Source: Streptomyces sp. A2-16 (GTDB lineage Bacteria > Actinomycetota > Actinomycetes > Streptomycetales > Streptomycetaceae). From it: DNA of 64,000 bases. Below the pieces are notes generated by a model that saw only the letters and a list, made by a program, of their open reading frames with translations, ran no database searches and had not been told where the DNA came from. Each line of letters begins with the position of its first letter. Positions within the stretch are counted from its first letter, which is position 1. Positions 20,592 through 28,457 of the stretch are shown here, one piece after another. The DNA is taken from contig NZ_CP063808.1 of assembly GCF_018128905.1 (NCBI RefSeq), positions 3,844,001 through 3,908,000 of the forward strand, written 5' to 3'. Both the position numbers and the translations under genes were made by a program.

Positions 20592-23231
20592 TCAAGTCGC
20601 GGAACCGCGTATGGGGGGCCGCCGGAACGGCGGCAGGAACGGCAGGTGCGCGGTGGTGGGAGCGCCGGGGGCCGCGTGGGCCGCGCCGAGCGCGAGCAGG
20701 CACCCTGCCGTTCCGGTGCCCAGGTCCATCGACAGACGCATCATCTGGTGCCCGGGGAAAGCCAGTTGGCCCTGGTAGTCCATCGAGAACCAGCCGAGTC
20801 CGTCGATCTGTTCGGCGAGTCGCTCGCGGGTCGCTCCGGGGGTGCCGGTGCGCGCGAGGTGCAGGATCATCCCGGCACGGCCCTGGAAGAGACCCGGCTG
20901 TACGTAGAAGCGGCTGGTGGCGGCGGTCAGGACACCGGCCCGTGCCCGCTCGAACTCGCCCTCGGTATCGGCGCCCTGGGTGAGGAAGTCGTCCAGGACC
21001 ATCCCGATGCCGGCGCTGCCCTCACCGAGGTACGGCAGCGTACGCCAGCCCTCGTCGACCTCCAGCGAGCCGCTCGGGTGCGTCACGCAGCACTCCAGGT
21101 CCCGGCGCAGCGCCACCTCCGCCGCCCTCAACAGCAGCGGCTCACCGGTGCGTTCGTACTGCCGCAGCAGGAACAGCGCGGGCCCGGTCCAGCCCCGCAG
21201 CAGCCCGGCCCGGCGCCGCCCGGACGTGTCCGCGAGGGGCTGCGCGAGTCGTCGTACGAGAACGTCCGCGGCCTCGGCGGCGCGGTCCCGCAGCTCCGAC
21301 TCGCCGGTCGAGCCGGCCAGTTCGCCGAGGACCAGGCCGAGCCCGGCCAGGCCGCCGTGCAGGTCGGAGGAGAGGTTCTGCCAGCGTTCCGCGAGGACGC
21401 GCTCGACCAGGTCGAGGGCGCGCTGCCGGTGCCCGAGCCGGTCCAGGACCTGGGCGACGCCCGCGAGACCGTCGTAGAGCCCGAGCGGGGTGCCCGTGGG
21501 CGGCGGTGCGGTGCGCTCCAGGAGCCAGCGCTCGCCCTCCTCGAAGCGCTCCGCGCCGACCGCGTCCAGCGTGTACAGCACTCCGGCCGCGCCGTGCGCG
21601 AGCCCCAGGCCGCCGCCGTCGTTGAACTGCGTGATGTCACCGGGGAAGAGCCGGTCCTCGCGCTCCGGGGTGGCCGAGGCGAGGATCGCCTTGACCATGG
21701 AGTCGCGGCTGTGGGGCCAGTCACCGGGTTCGACGAAGGACGGCGCGGCCCGCACGGCCGTACGGGCGCCGCCGAGGTCCGCCTGGCCCCGTGCGGCGAA
21801 GTCGCGGGTGATCTCCGCGACCGCCTCGTCGAGGAACTCCTTCGGCACGTCCGGGAACTGACGCAGGATCACCTCGGCCAGATGCGCCGCCTTCCCCCGG
21901 TCCACCACGAACAGCGTGGTCACCGGCAGGAACAGGGCGATCCTGAGACAGGCCAGCGCGTAGCGGTCGACGTCGACGCCCTTGCGGTCCGGTGGGGCGA
22001 AGAAGCCGGGGTGGGCGACCACCTGGCGGCCGTTCTCCTCGACCGGCGCCGCCGCCTCGAAGTCCAGCAGGGAGACCGACTCCTCGTCGGGGCCGACCAT
22101 GATGTTGAAGACGTGCAGGTCGTTGAAGACGATCCCGCGCGCGTGCACCGCCTCCACCGCCCGCTCCACGGCCCCGTGGATCCGCACCGCCCACGCCGTG
22201 TAGTCGGCCACGGCCTTCGGATCGGGGTCCGGGGCGAGCAGCGGATGCCGCTCGGCGAAGAAGGAGTTCAGCGGGCGCCCCTCCAGGAAGTCCATGACGA
22301 GGAACCGGTGGTCGCCCAGGGTGAACCAGTCCCGCACCTCGGGCACCACACCCGTCCCGGCGACCCGCTCCAGGGCGTCCCTCTCGCGCTCCAGCCGACT
22401 GATCGCGTCCGCCCCGTCGGCGGCCAGCCCCGCGTGCGGCCGGCCCTCCTTGAGGACGACCTTGCGCCCGTCACGGGTGTCGGTGCCCGTGTAGACCCCG
22501 CCGCCGTTGGAGAAGTGCAGCGCCTTCTCGATCCGGTACGGCAGGTCGCCGACCGTCGTGGTGTTGCGGGCCTCCAGATGCGGCTCCAGGAAGTCCGGGA
22601 GCGTCACCCAGTCGGGAACCTGGAAGGAGGGCGCCCGCCGGTCCGGCACCAGCTTCCCCTCGCCGTCCCGTACCGCCGGCACCAGCGAGCCCCGCTCGTC
22701 GACGACGAACATGCGCGCGAACGCGCCGTAGCGGACGTAGAGCGGACCCTCGTACCAGCGCAGATCGGTGAGGATGTAAGGCCCCTCGAAGCCCTCCAGG
22801 AGCTTGCCCAGCTCGCGGAGCACGTCGTGCAGCTGCTCCTCGTCGGCCGGGTAGACCGTGACGAACTTGCCGCTGGTGTCGCGCGCCGCGTACTTGGTGT
22901 TGCGCAGGTGCAGCAGATGCGGGCCCGGCACGAACTTGAAGGGGATACGGCGGGGCACGCAGTAGTCCCACACGATGGCGGCGATCCGCTCCGCGTTCGC
23001 CCGGGTCGCCGAGGCGTGGATCTTCCAGCCCTGCGACGGGCCCGGTACCGGCCCGCCGTCCTCGCCGAGCGGCGTCAGGGTCAGCCAGTCGCCGATGCGC
23101 GCCGCGTCCCAGCCCTCCGGCACCGCCCGGCGCGCCGTCTCGTAGACGGGTGCCTCGCCGCCGGAGATCCGGTCGGGCGACTCGTAGAAGTGTCTGTCGG
23201 CGAGCGCGTACACCTCGTAACGCTTGTCCAT
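20592..23231 (-). CDS. ramC: RamC-like class III lanthipeptide synthetase (lyase-kinase-cyclase), 879 aa
   Basis: The single polypeptide phosphorylates Ser, eliminates phosphate and cyclises the precursor. The N-terminal region (about 1-230) is the lyase-like domain. The Ser/Thr-kinase-like domain (about 235-430) has Lys261 in VVLKEG, the catalytic segment FNDLHVFN (Asp371, Asn376) and the DFG-equivalent LLDFEA (Asp390). The LanC-like domain (about 530-870) keeps the barrel repeats (YDGLAGVAQVLDRLG, GLAGLGLVLGELAG, GSAGIGMVLDDFL, FQGRAGMILHLAR) but lacks the Cys-His zinc ligands, as expected for class III (LanKC) enzymes. The ATG at 23229-23231 follows GGAGGGGG. It heads the operon ramC-ramS-ramA-ramB. 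Confidence 0.93.
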   Translation of the reverse strand: MDKRYEVYALADRHFYESPDRISGGEAPVYETARRAVPEGWDAARIGDWLTLTPLGEDGGPVPGPSQGWKIHASATRANAERIAAIVWDYCVPRRIPFKFVPGPHLLHLRNTKYAARDTSGKFVTVYPADEEQLHDVLRELGKLLEGFEGPYILTDLRWYEGPLYVRYGAFARMFVVDERGSLVPAVRDGEGKLVPDRRAPSFQVPDWVTLPDFLEPHLEARNTTTVGDLPYRIEKALHFSNGGGVYTGTDTRDGRKVVLKEGRPHAGLAADGADAISRLERERDALERVAGTGVVPEVRDWFTLGDHRFLVMDFLEGRPLNSFFAERHPLLAPDPDPKAVADYTAWAVRIHGAVERAVEAVHARGIVFNDLHVFNIMVGPDEESVSLLDFEAAAPVEENGRQVVAHPGFFAPPDRKGVDVDRYALACLRIALFLPVTTLFVVDRGKAAHLAEVILRQFPDVPKEFLDEAVAEITRDFAARGQADLGGARTAVRAAPSFVEPGDWPHSRDSMVKAILASATPEREDRLFPGDITQFNDGGGLGLAHGAAGVLYTLDAVGAERFEEGERWLLERTAPPPTGTPLGLYDGLAGVAQVLDRLGHRQRALDLVERVLAERWQNLSSDLHGGLAGLGLVLGELAGSTGESELRDRAAEAADVLVRRLAQPLADTSGRRRAGLLRGWTGPALFLLRQYERTGEPLLLRAAEVALRRDLECCVTHPSGSLEVDEGWRTLPYLGEGSAGIGMVLDDFLTQGADTEGEFERARAGVLTAATSRFYVQPGLFQGRAGMILHLARTGTPGATRERLAEQIDGLGWFSMDYQGQLAFPGHQMMRLSMDLGTGTAGCLLALGAAHAAPGAPTTAHLPFLPPFRRPPIRGSAT

Positions 23232-23418
23232 GTGTCCCCCTCCTTGGCCCGCCACCGAGCCTTCCAGCGGGGCGGTGGCCACGGACAGTCACGGCTGTCA
23301 CGAGATCACCGTGCGAAACGCATGCGTCAAGATTTGTTCGATGGGTTTCGAGCGCGACCGCCGCAGTTGCTCCACGGAACGCTCACAGGGGCTGCGCACG
23401 TGCCGTATTAGCGCTGTA
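23232..23418. promoter_or_regulatory. Divergent promoter region of the ramC-like operon and the phosphatase gene
   Basis: The 187-bp gap contains TCACG at 23289 and 23298 and TCACC at 23306, a direct repeat with 8-9 bp spacing about 60-75 nt upstream of the ramC-like ATG. RamR is known to bind repeated sites upstream of ramC in S. coelicolor, so this is the best candidate. A 10-bp palindrome ACGCATGCGT is at 23318-23327. On the plus strand TATTAG (23406-23411) lies 7 nt before the phosphatase ATG and could be the -10 of a leaderless transcript. Confidence 0.45.
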
Positions 23419-25875
23419 ATGGCGAACGTGGTGAGTGAGGGCGCTGCGGGACGCGGAACCAGAACGCTGCGTGCCGAAAGCGCTCTGGCGGCGGTGACGG
23501 ACGGTCCCGCATCGCCCGAAAGGCTGCGCCGCGTCCTCGAACAGGCGCTCGTCTTCGCCGGGGCGACACTGGTGGCCGTGTACACGCCCGGTACGGACGG
23601 GGACGTGCTGTGCCTCGTCGGGTCGGCCGGTGTTCCCCGTACGGTGTACGGGCTGCGCGACAGCTATCCCAGCTCGGGCGGCTCCCCGCCCGCCGACGCG
23701 CACCGCTCGGGACGACCGCTCTTCCTCGGCCCGCAGGAGCTCGCCGCCTGCGCCGAGTCCCGCAGGGTGGCCCGGCACGACTTCCACCTCGCCGTGCTGC
23801 CCGCGCACGGCGACGACGGACGGGCCTGTCTCGTCGCCGTCACCGAGGACCCGCACGGTTTCGACGACGAGAGCCGCAAGTGCCTCGAGCTGATCGCCGA
23901 CGCCGTCGTCTGCCCCGTCAGCGTGGTCGCCCCGGAGGGCGCGGAACCGCGCTCCAACGCGTTCAGCCTCGCCATGGACACCGGCCGGATCGAGGTCGGC
24001 GACAAGCTCCTGGAGCTGTTCGGCATGAGCCGGGCCGTCTTCGACGGCAAGGTCGAGACCCTGCTCGGCCTGACCGTCCCCGAGGACCTGCCCTCGCTGA
24101 TGTCCCTGTTCGAGGCCGGTCACATGTCCATCGGCGACCGTGAGCTGGAGTTCCGCGTCCTGCAGCCCTCCGGGCCGCCCAAGTGGCTCAGGCTGCGCGG
24201 GCGCATGCTGGCCGGCGGTGAGGGCCGTCCCGCCCGGCTCGTGGGCACCGTCGCCGACGCCTCCACCCTGCGTTCCGACGTCACCGACGTGGCCCGCGTC
24301 CAGCGCCTGGCCGCCGCCCTCTCCATGGCCGGCACCGTCCGCGACGTCAGCCAGGCCGTCGTCTCCGCCCTCCGCGCCCCGCTCAGGGCCGACCGCATCG
24401 CCCTCGCCGAGCTGGAGAACGACCGGCTCGTCGTCACCGTCCTCGACCCGCCCGCACCGGAGTCCTGGCCCGAGCTGTGGCGCCTGGAGTGGCGCAGCGA
24501 GTGGCCGGAGGCCCCCGTACGGGCCATGCCCACCCTGGCCGGCGCCCTGCGTGAGGGGCGCGCCCAGATCTGGCCGGCCGGCACCGTCCTCGAACCCGCC
24601 CTCGCCGACGTCGGCCCCGGCGGCCTCGCCGTCCTGCCGCTGCCCGCGGCGGGCCGCATGGCCGGCGCCTGCCTCATCGGCTGGGACGCCCCGCACCACT
24701 TCGACCCCGACGAACGCGCCCTGCTCACCGCCTCCGCCGGTCTCGCGGGACAGGCCCTGATGCGCGCCCACGCCCTCGACGCCGAGCACGAACTCGTCGG
24801 GATGCTCCAGCGCCAGCTGCTGCCCCGACGCCTGCCGAAACTGCCCGGCGCGACCGCCGTCGCCCGCTATCTGCCCAGCACCGCGGGCCTGGAGCTCGGC
24901 GGCGACTGGTACGACGTGATCCCGCTGCCCGACCACCACGTCGCCCTGGTCATCGGCGACGTCCAGGGGCACAGCGCCGCCGCCGCGACCCTCATGGGCC
25001 AGATGCGCACCGCCCTGCGCGCCTACGCCGTCGAGGGCCACCCCCCGGACGTCGTCGTCGCCCACGCCAACCGCCTCCTCATGGACCTGGAGAGCGACCT
25101 CTTCGTCACCTGCACCTATGTGGACCTCGACATGGAGGAGGGCACCGCCTGGTGCGTGCGCGCCGGACATCTGCCGCCGGTCCTGCGCCACCCCGACGGC
25201 ACCACGGAGATCGCCGAGGCCGACGGCGGCCCCCCGCTCGGCGTGGTGGCCCAGGCCGACTTCCCGATGACCCCGCTGCGGCTGCGGCCCGGCACCCTGG
25301 TCGCCCTGACCACCGACGGCCTCGTCGAGACCACCGAGGCCGACATCGACGAGGGCATGGACCGCCTCGCCCACGGGCTCGCCGTCTCCGACCCCGCCGA
25401 CCTCGGCCTCGTCGCCGACGCCCTGCTCGACGGCGCCCGCCGCAGCGACGACGTCGCCCTGCTCCTGCTGCGCTACGACGGCATGGCCACCCACCCGCTC
25501 CGGGAGAACTGGACCGTCTGGCGGGTTCCGGAGGCCGCCCGGCACGCCCGCCGCTTCACCCGGCGCACCCTGCGCGTCTGGGGCGTCCCCGAGGACGCCA
25601 TGGACACCGCGCTGCTCGTCGTCTCCGAGCTCGTCACCAACGCCCTCGTGCACACCGGCGGCCAGGTCCGCCTCGACCTCACCCTCGTCGGCAGGCGGCT
25701 GCGCGTCTCCGTCGCCGACGCCTCGCCCCGCACCCCCGTCAAGCCCACCAGCATCGGCTGGGAGGCGACCGGGGGCCGCGGCATCCTCCTCGTCGAAGCC
25801 GTGTCGGCGGCCTGGGGCAGCGTGCCCGTCAGCGGCGGCAAACAGGTGTGGAGCGAGATCGCACTGGACGCCTGA
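23419..25875 (+). CDS. SpoIIE-type PP2C phosphatase with GAF/PAS modules and C-terminal HATPase (anti-sigma kinase-like) domain, 818 aa
   Basis: N-terminal GAF (about 20-170) and PAS-like (about 180-300) regions are followed by a second GAF (about 305-470). Then comes a PP2C domain (about 480-690) with LGGDWYD near 494, VIGDVQGHSAAAATLMGQM near 511, RAGHLPPVL and SDDVALLLLRYDG. The last ~125 residues are an HATPase_c module with VVSELVTNALVHTGG near 736 and GGRGILLVEAVSAAWG, as in RsbW-like kinases. One protein thus carries both a putative phosphatase and a kinase toward anti-sigma-factor antagonists. The ATG at 23419 is preferred because a -10-like TATTAG precedes it by 7 nt. It is divergent from the ramC-like gene and flanks the ram locus on the right. 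Confidence 0.85.
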   Translation: MANVVSEGAAGRGTRTLRAESALAAVTDGPASPERLRRVLEQALVFAGATLVAVYTPGTDGDVLCLVGSAGVPRTVYGLRDSYPSSGGSPPADAHRSGRPLFLGPQELAACAESRRVARHDFHLAVLPAHGDDGRACLVAVTEDPHGFDDESRKCLELIADAVVCPVSVVAPEGAEPRSNAFSLAMDTGRIEVGDKLLELFGMSRAVFDGKVETLLGLTVPEDLPSLMSLFEAGHMSIGDRELEFRVLQPSGPPKWLRLRGRMLAGGEGRPARLVGTVADASTLRSDVTDVARVQRLAAALSMAGTVRDVSQAVVSALRAPLRADRIALAELENDRLVVTVLDPPAPESWPELWRLEWRSEWPEAPVRAMPTLAGALREGRAQIWPAGTVLEPALADVGPGGLAVLPLPAAGRMAGACLIGWDAPHHFDPDERALLTASAGLAGQALMRAHALDAEHELVGMLQRQLLPRRLPKLPGATAVARYLPSTAGLELGGDWYDVIPLPDHHVALVIGDVQGHSAAAATLMGQMRTALRAYAVEGHPPDVVVAHANRLLMDLESDLFVTCTYVDLDMEEGTAWCVRAGHLPPVLRHPDGTTEIAEADGGPPLGVVAQADFPMTPLRLRPGTLVALTTDGLVETTEADIDEGMDRLAHGLAVSDPADLGLVADALLDGARRSDDVALLLLRYDGMATHPLRENWTVWRVPEAARHARRFTRRTLRVWGVPEDAMDTALLVVSELVTNALVHTGGQVRLDLTLVGRRLRVSVADASPRTPVKPTSIGWEATGGRGILLVEAVSAAWGSVPVSGGKQVWSEIALDA

Positions 25876-25921
25876 GGCGGGGTACCCGGAGCGGACCATC
25901 CCCGCAGCAGAGAGGTACGTC

Positions 25922-26341
25922 ATGACCCAGCACGTCAGCGACATCATGACCAGCGCCCCGGTCACCGTGGAACCGCAGACCTCCGTGACGGCCGTCGCCA
26001 GGATCATGCGCGACCAGGACCTCGGCGCCGTCCTGGTCACCGAAGGCGACGAACTGCGCGGCCTGGTCACCGACCGGGACCTCGTCGTGCGCTCCCTCGC
26101 CGAGGGCGGCGACCCCGAGCAGACCACCGTGGCCGGAGCGTGCAGCGACGACCTGGTGACCGTCACGCCCGAGGACGACCTCGACCACGCCATCGAGCTC
26201 ATGCGCGAGCACGCCGTGCGCCGCATCCCGGTCGTCGACCACGGCCACGCCGTCGGCATCGTCTCCCTCGGCGACACGGCCATGGAACGCGATCCCGGAT
26301 CGGCCCTGGGCGACATCAGCGTGGCGCGGCCCAACACCTGA
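25922..26341 (+). CDS. Tandem CBS-domain protein, 139 aa
   Basis: Two CBS repeats fill the protein. The first (about 7-62) reads VSDIMTSAPVTVEPQTSVTAVARIMRDQDLGAVLVTEGDELRGL with VTDRDLVVR. The second (about 73-130) reads DDLVTVTPEDDLDHAIELMRE and RRIPVVDHGHAVGIVSLGD. Such stand-alone CBS pairs bind adenosine nucleotides (AMP, ATP, SAM) and act as energy or stress sensors in the cytoplasm; no effector domain is attached. It lies 46 nt after the phosphatase/kinase gene with an AGAGAGG ribosome-binding site, so it may be co-transcribed. The ligand is not predictable from sequence. Confidence 0.88.
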   Translation: MTQHVSDIMTSAPVTVEPQTSVTAVARIMRDQDLGAVLVTEGDELRGLVTDRDLVVRSLAEGGDPEQTTVAGACSDDLVTVTPEDDLDHAIELMREHAVRRIPVVDHGHAVGIVSLGDTAMERDPGSALGDISVARPNT

Positions 26342-26495
26342 GCCCCGAACCCCGGTTCGACCGGTCGTCAAGTTCCGGTGCGCCGGATCCTCGGTGAATG
26401 TGTGTGCGGTGGCGTCGGGCCGACCGGTGCCCGGCCCGTTTGTCCCGCGCCCGACGGGGGACCCGGACGGCAGCATGGAAGGACGGTGAACCTCC

Positions 26496-26672
26496 GTGAC
26501 CTCGCAGACCGTTGAGAAACCCCTCGCACGCAGGCCCGAGACGGGCTGGTCCAGGGCCCGCCGCCTGCACGGCACGGGAGGCCTGCGGACCTGCCTGCCC
26601 GCGGTCGAGGACCGGATCGCCGGCAGCAGGACAGGCACGGGGGAGGGCAACATCTTCCGCGGCGAGGACTGA
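26496..26672 (+). CDS. Possible small protein, 58 aa, unrecognised
   Basis: A GTG at 26496 preceded by GGAAGGACGG (spacing about 9 nt) opens a 58-codon frame, starting VTSQTVEKPLARRPETGWSR and ending GTGEGNIFRGED. Composition is Arg/Gly/Thr-rich with one Cys, no membrane segment and no motif I recognise. Codon third positions are less biased than in neighbouring genes. The 408-bp gap between the CBS gene and the pseudogene at 26750 otherwise holds nothing I can support, so this may be decayed sequence rather than a gene. Confidence 0.25.
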   Translation: MTSQTVEKPLARRPETGWSRARRLHGTGGLRTCLPAVEDRIAGSRTGTGEGNIFRGED

Positions 26673-26711
26673 GGAGTCCGCGCCGCGTCACCTCCAAGTC
26701 GCCACCCTGCC

Positions 26712-26742
26712 TTGGCCGGTCCACCGGGATCCGGGCTAGGGT
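26712..26742 (+). promoter_or_regulatory. Leaderless-type promoter preserved in front of the thymidylyltransferase pseudogene
   Basis: TTGGCC (26712-26717) and TAGGGT (26737-26742) with a 19-bp spacer place the transcription start at or next to the ATG at 26750. The promoter still looks functional although the gene behind it is decayed. Confidence 0.4.
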
Positions 26743-26749
26743 GACGCAG

Positions 26750-27170
26750 ATGAAGGCTCTCGTGCTGTCAGGCGGGGCCGGTACCCGGTCGCGGCCGAGC
26801 ACGCATGCCTCGACCGGACAGCTGGTGCCCGTCGCCGACCAGGCCGTCCCGTCCCACGGTCCGCGATCCCGCGCCGACGCGGGGATCACCCCGGCCGCGA
26901 TGATCGTCGGCGGCACCGCCGTGTTCACCCTCGTCCGCGGGGTACGCCCGCTCCGGCTCACCCCCGGCGAACGCCCGCTCCGGCCGGTGCACGCTGTTCC
27001 GACCGCGCGGGACCGGCCCACCCACGTGCCCGACCCGCCCTCCCGCGCAGTCGCCGAGCTCGGCCCGGACGAGACGCCGGAGCGGCCCGGGAGCGACCTC
27101 GCCCGCCGGCGCCCGCCGCTCCTGCGCTGTCTCCCCCCGCACCTCCACCGCGGCGCGCGCCGCCCGCGAC
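26750..27170 (+). pseudogene. Decayed glucose-1-phosphate thymidylyltransferase (RmlA/StrD type) fragment
   Basis: The frame begins MKALVLSGGAGTRSRPSTHA, nearly the signature MKALVLSGGAGTRLRPiTHt of the enzyme that makes dTDP-glucose. Further recognisable but damaged blocks follow: QLVPVADQAVPSHG (normally QLVPVANKPVLFYG), ADAGITPAAMIVGG, a segment ending RPLRPVHAVPTARD (normally PLGLAHAVLIARD) and VPDPPSRAVAELGPD (normally VADPSxFGVAELD). The product is far too short (family about 290-355 aa), the catalytic middle part with the LGDN motif is missing, and after about 27170 homology is lost although the frame stays open to 27604. Several key residues are replaced (Leu13 of GTRLRP is Ser). It probably once fed sugar nucleotides to the glycosyltransferase genes nearby. 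Confidence 0.65.
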
Positions 27171-27600
27171 GAACGGACATGTCCACGAGCCGTCCCGGCG
27201 CCGCACCCGCCCGCGCCGACGAGCCCGGCACCGCACCCGGCACCGCGCCCCGCACCCGGAGGGCCGCCCTCCGTCTTTCCGCACTTTGCACGCCCTTTCC
27301 CTCAGGATCACGCTCCTCGGCGCGAAGTCCTGTCATGGGGAGCTCACAGCAGGTATGTTCCACGGAACCGGTCCCATCCCGGGCAGCCGGTACGGCCCCG
27401 TGCGGGGCATGTTCCGGCACCTCGGTCGACCCGTGCCGGGTCGACCCCACCAGCAGCGGGGCCTCCCACGGGCCCGCACCACGCGCCGCCCACAGCGCCC
27501 TAGGGCACGACCGGCGGACGGAGGTCGCGCCGGGCTCGCACCGGGACCGGCGGTCCGCCCTGCACGAAGCACTGCCACACATCCGCAAGGAGATTTCCCA
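27171..27600. promoter_or_regulatory. Intergenic region before the methyltransferase gene, with one hairpin
   Basis: The 430 bp hold no convincing gene: the open frames are Pro/Arg/Ser-rich without codon bias. GGTCGACCC (27424-27432) and GGGTCGACC (27438-27446) form a perfect 9-bp hairpin with a 5-nt loop, possibly a terminator for transcripts from the pseudogene promoter or an operator. An AAGGAG ribosome-binding site for the next gene is at its right end. Confidence 0.4.
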
Positions 27601-28404
27601 GTGAAACGTCACGAGTTCCTGCGGGGGCTCCACAAAGCCAGCGCGAACCGCAACTACCTGGAGATCGGCGTCAACGACGGCCGCAGCCTGACGTTCTCCC
27701 GGGTGCCCAGCATCGCGATCGACCCGGCGTTCAAGGTGGTCTCCGAGATCCGCTGCGACGTCCACCTGGCGAAGGCCACCAGCGACGACTTCTTCGCGCG
27801 CGAGAACCCGCTGCAGCACCTCAAGGGCGGCCGCCACCCGCTGCGCAACATCGTCCGCAACCGCAGCCCGTTCGGCTACTGGAAGGACGTCACGCTCGAC
27901 CTGTCCTTCATCGACGGCATGCACCTGTTCGAGTACGCGCTGCGCGACTTCATCAACGTCGAGAAGTACTCGGACTGGGCCAGCGTGATCGTCTTCGACG
28001 ACATGCTGCCGCGCAACGTGGACGAGGCGGCCCGCGACCGCCACACCAACGCCTGGACCGGCGACGTCTACAAGGTGATCGAGGTCCTCAACCGCTACCG
28101 GCCGGACCTGGTGACGGTCCTGGTCGACACCGAGCCCACCGGCCAGCTGGTGGTCTTCGGCGCGGACCCGACCAACACGGTGCTCAAGGACAAGTACGAC
28201 GAGATCATCGCGGAGTACGTGGTCCCCGACCCGCAGAAGGTGCCCGAGACGGTCCTGGAGCGGACCGTGGCGATCAAGCCCGAGGAGCTGATCGAGGCCG
28301 CCTTCTGGAAGCCCCTGGTGAACGCCCGCAACCGGGGCAGCAAGCGGGAGCGCAGCTGGGAGCACCTGCGCAACAGCCTCACGCAGCTCAACAGCGCCGG
28401 CTGA
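27601..28404 (+). CDS. Class I SAM-dependent methyltransferase-like protein, 267 aa
   Basis: The first 40 residues, VKRHEFLRGLHKASANRNYL followed by EIGVNDGRSL, contain the SAM-binding motif I (LEIGvndGrSL). SIAIDPAF follows as motif II, and LDLSFIDGMHLFEYALRDFINVE, with an acidic IDGxHxyeyxxxD block, resembles the Methyltransf_24/cephalosporin hydroxylase-like group. FDDMLPRNVDEAARDRHTNAWTGDVYKV continues the fold. The GTG at 27601 follows AAGGAG at 11 nt spacing; the longer upstream frame lacks coding character. It faces a GT2 glycosyltransferase across a terminator, a pairing typical of surface glycan genes. The methyl acceptor is unknown. Confidence 0.75.
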   Translation: MKRHEFLRGLHKASANRNYLEIGVNDGRSLTFSRVPSIAIDPAFKVVSEIRCDVHLAKATSDDFFARENPLQHLKGGRHPLRNIVRNRSPFGYWKDVTLDLSFIDGMHLFEYALRDFINVEKYSDWASVIVFDDMLPRNVDEAARDRHTNAWTGDVYKVIEVLNRYRPDLVTVLVDTEPTGQLVVFGADPTNTVLKDKYDEIIAEYVVPDPQKVPETVLERTVAIKPEELIEAAFWKPLVNARNRGSKRERSWEHLRNSLTQLNSAG

Positions 28405-28419
28405 GCCACGCGCGCCGAA

Positions 28420-28449
28420 CCGGGGAGGACGCGTCGGCGTCCTCCCCGG
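28420..28449. terminator. Bidirectional terminator between methyltransferase and glycosyltransferase
   Basis: CCGGGGAGGACGC (28420-28432) pairs perfectly with GCGTCCTCCCCGG (28437-28449) around a 4-nt loop, placed between two convergent stop codons. Confidence 0.8.
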
Positions 28450-28457
28450 ATCCGTTT

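Noticed and set aside
20526..23411. 961-codon plus-strand frame opposite the ramC-like gene
   Set aside because: No recognisable motif; the class III synthetase on the other strand is complete.
26368..28365. 665-codon minus-strand frame across the pseudogene and methyltransferase
   Set aside because: Antisense to the methyltransferase, with Val/Leu/Asp/Gly-rich noise and no start signals.
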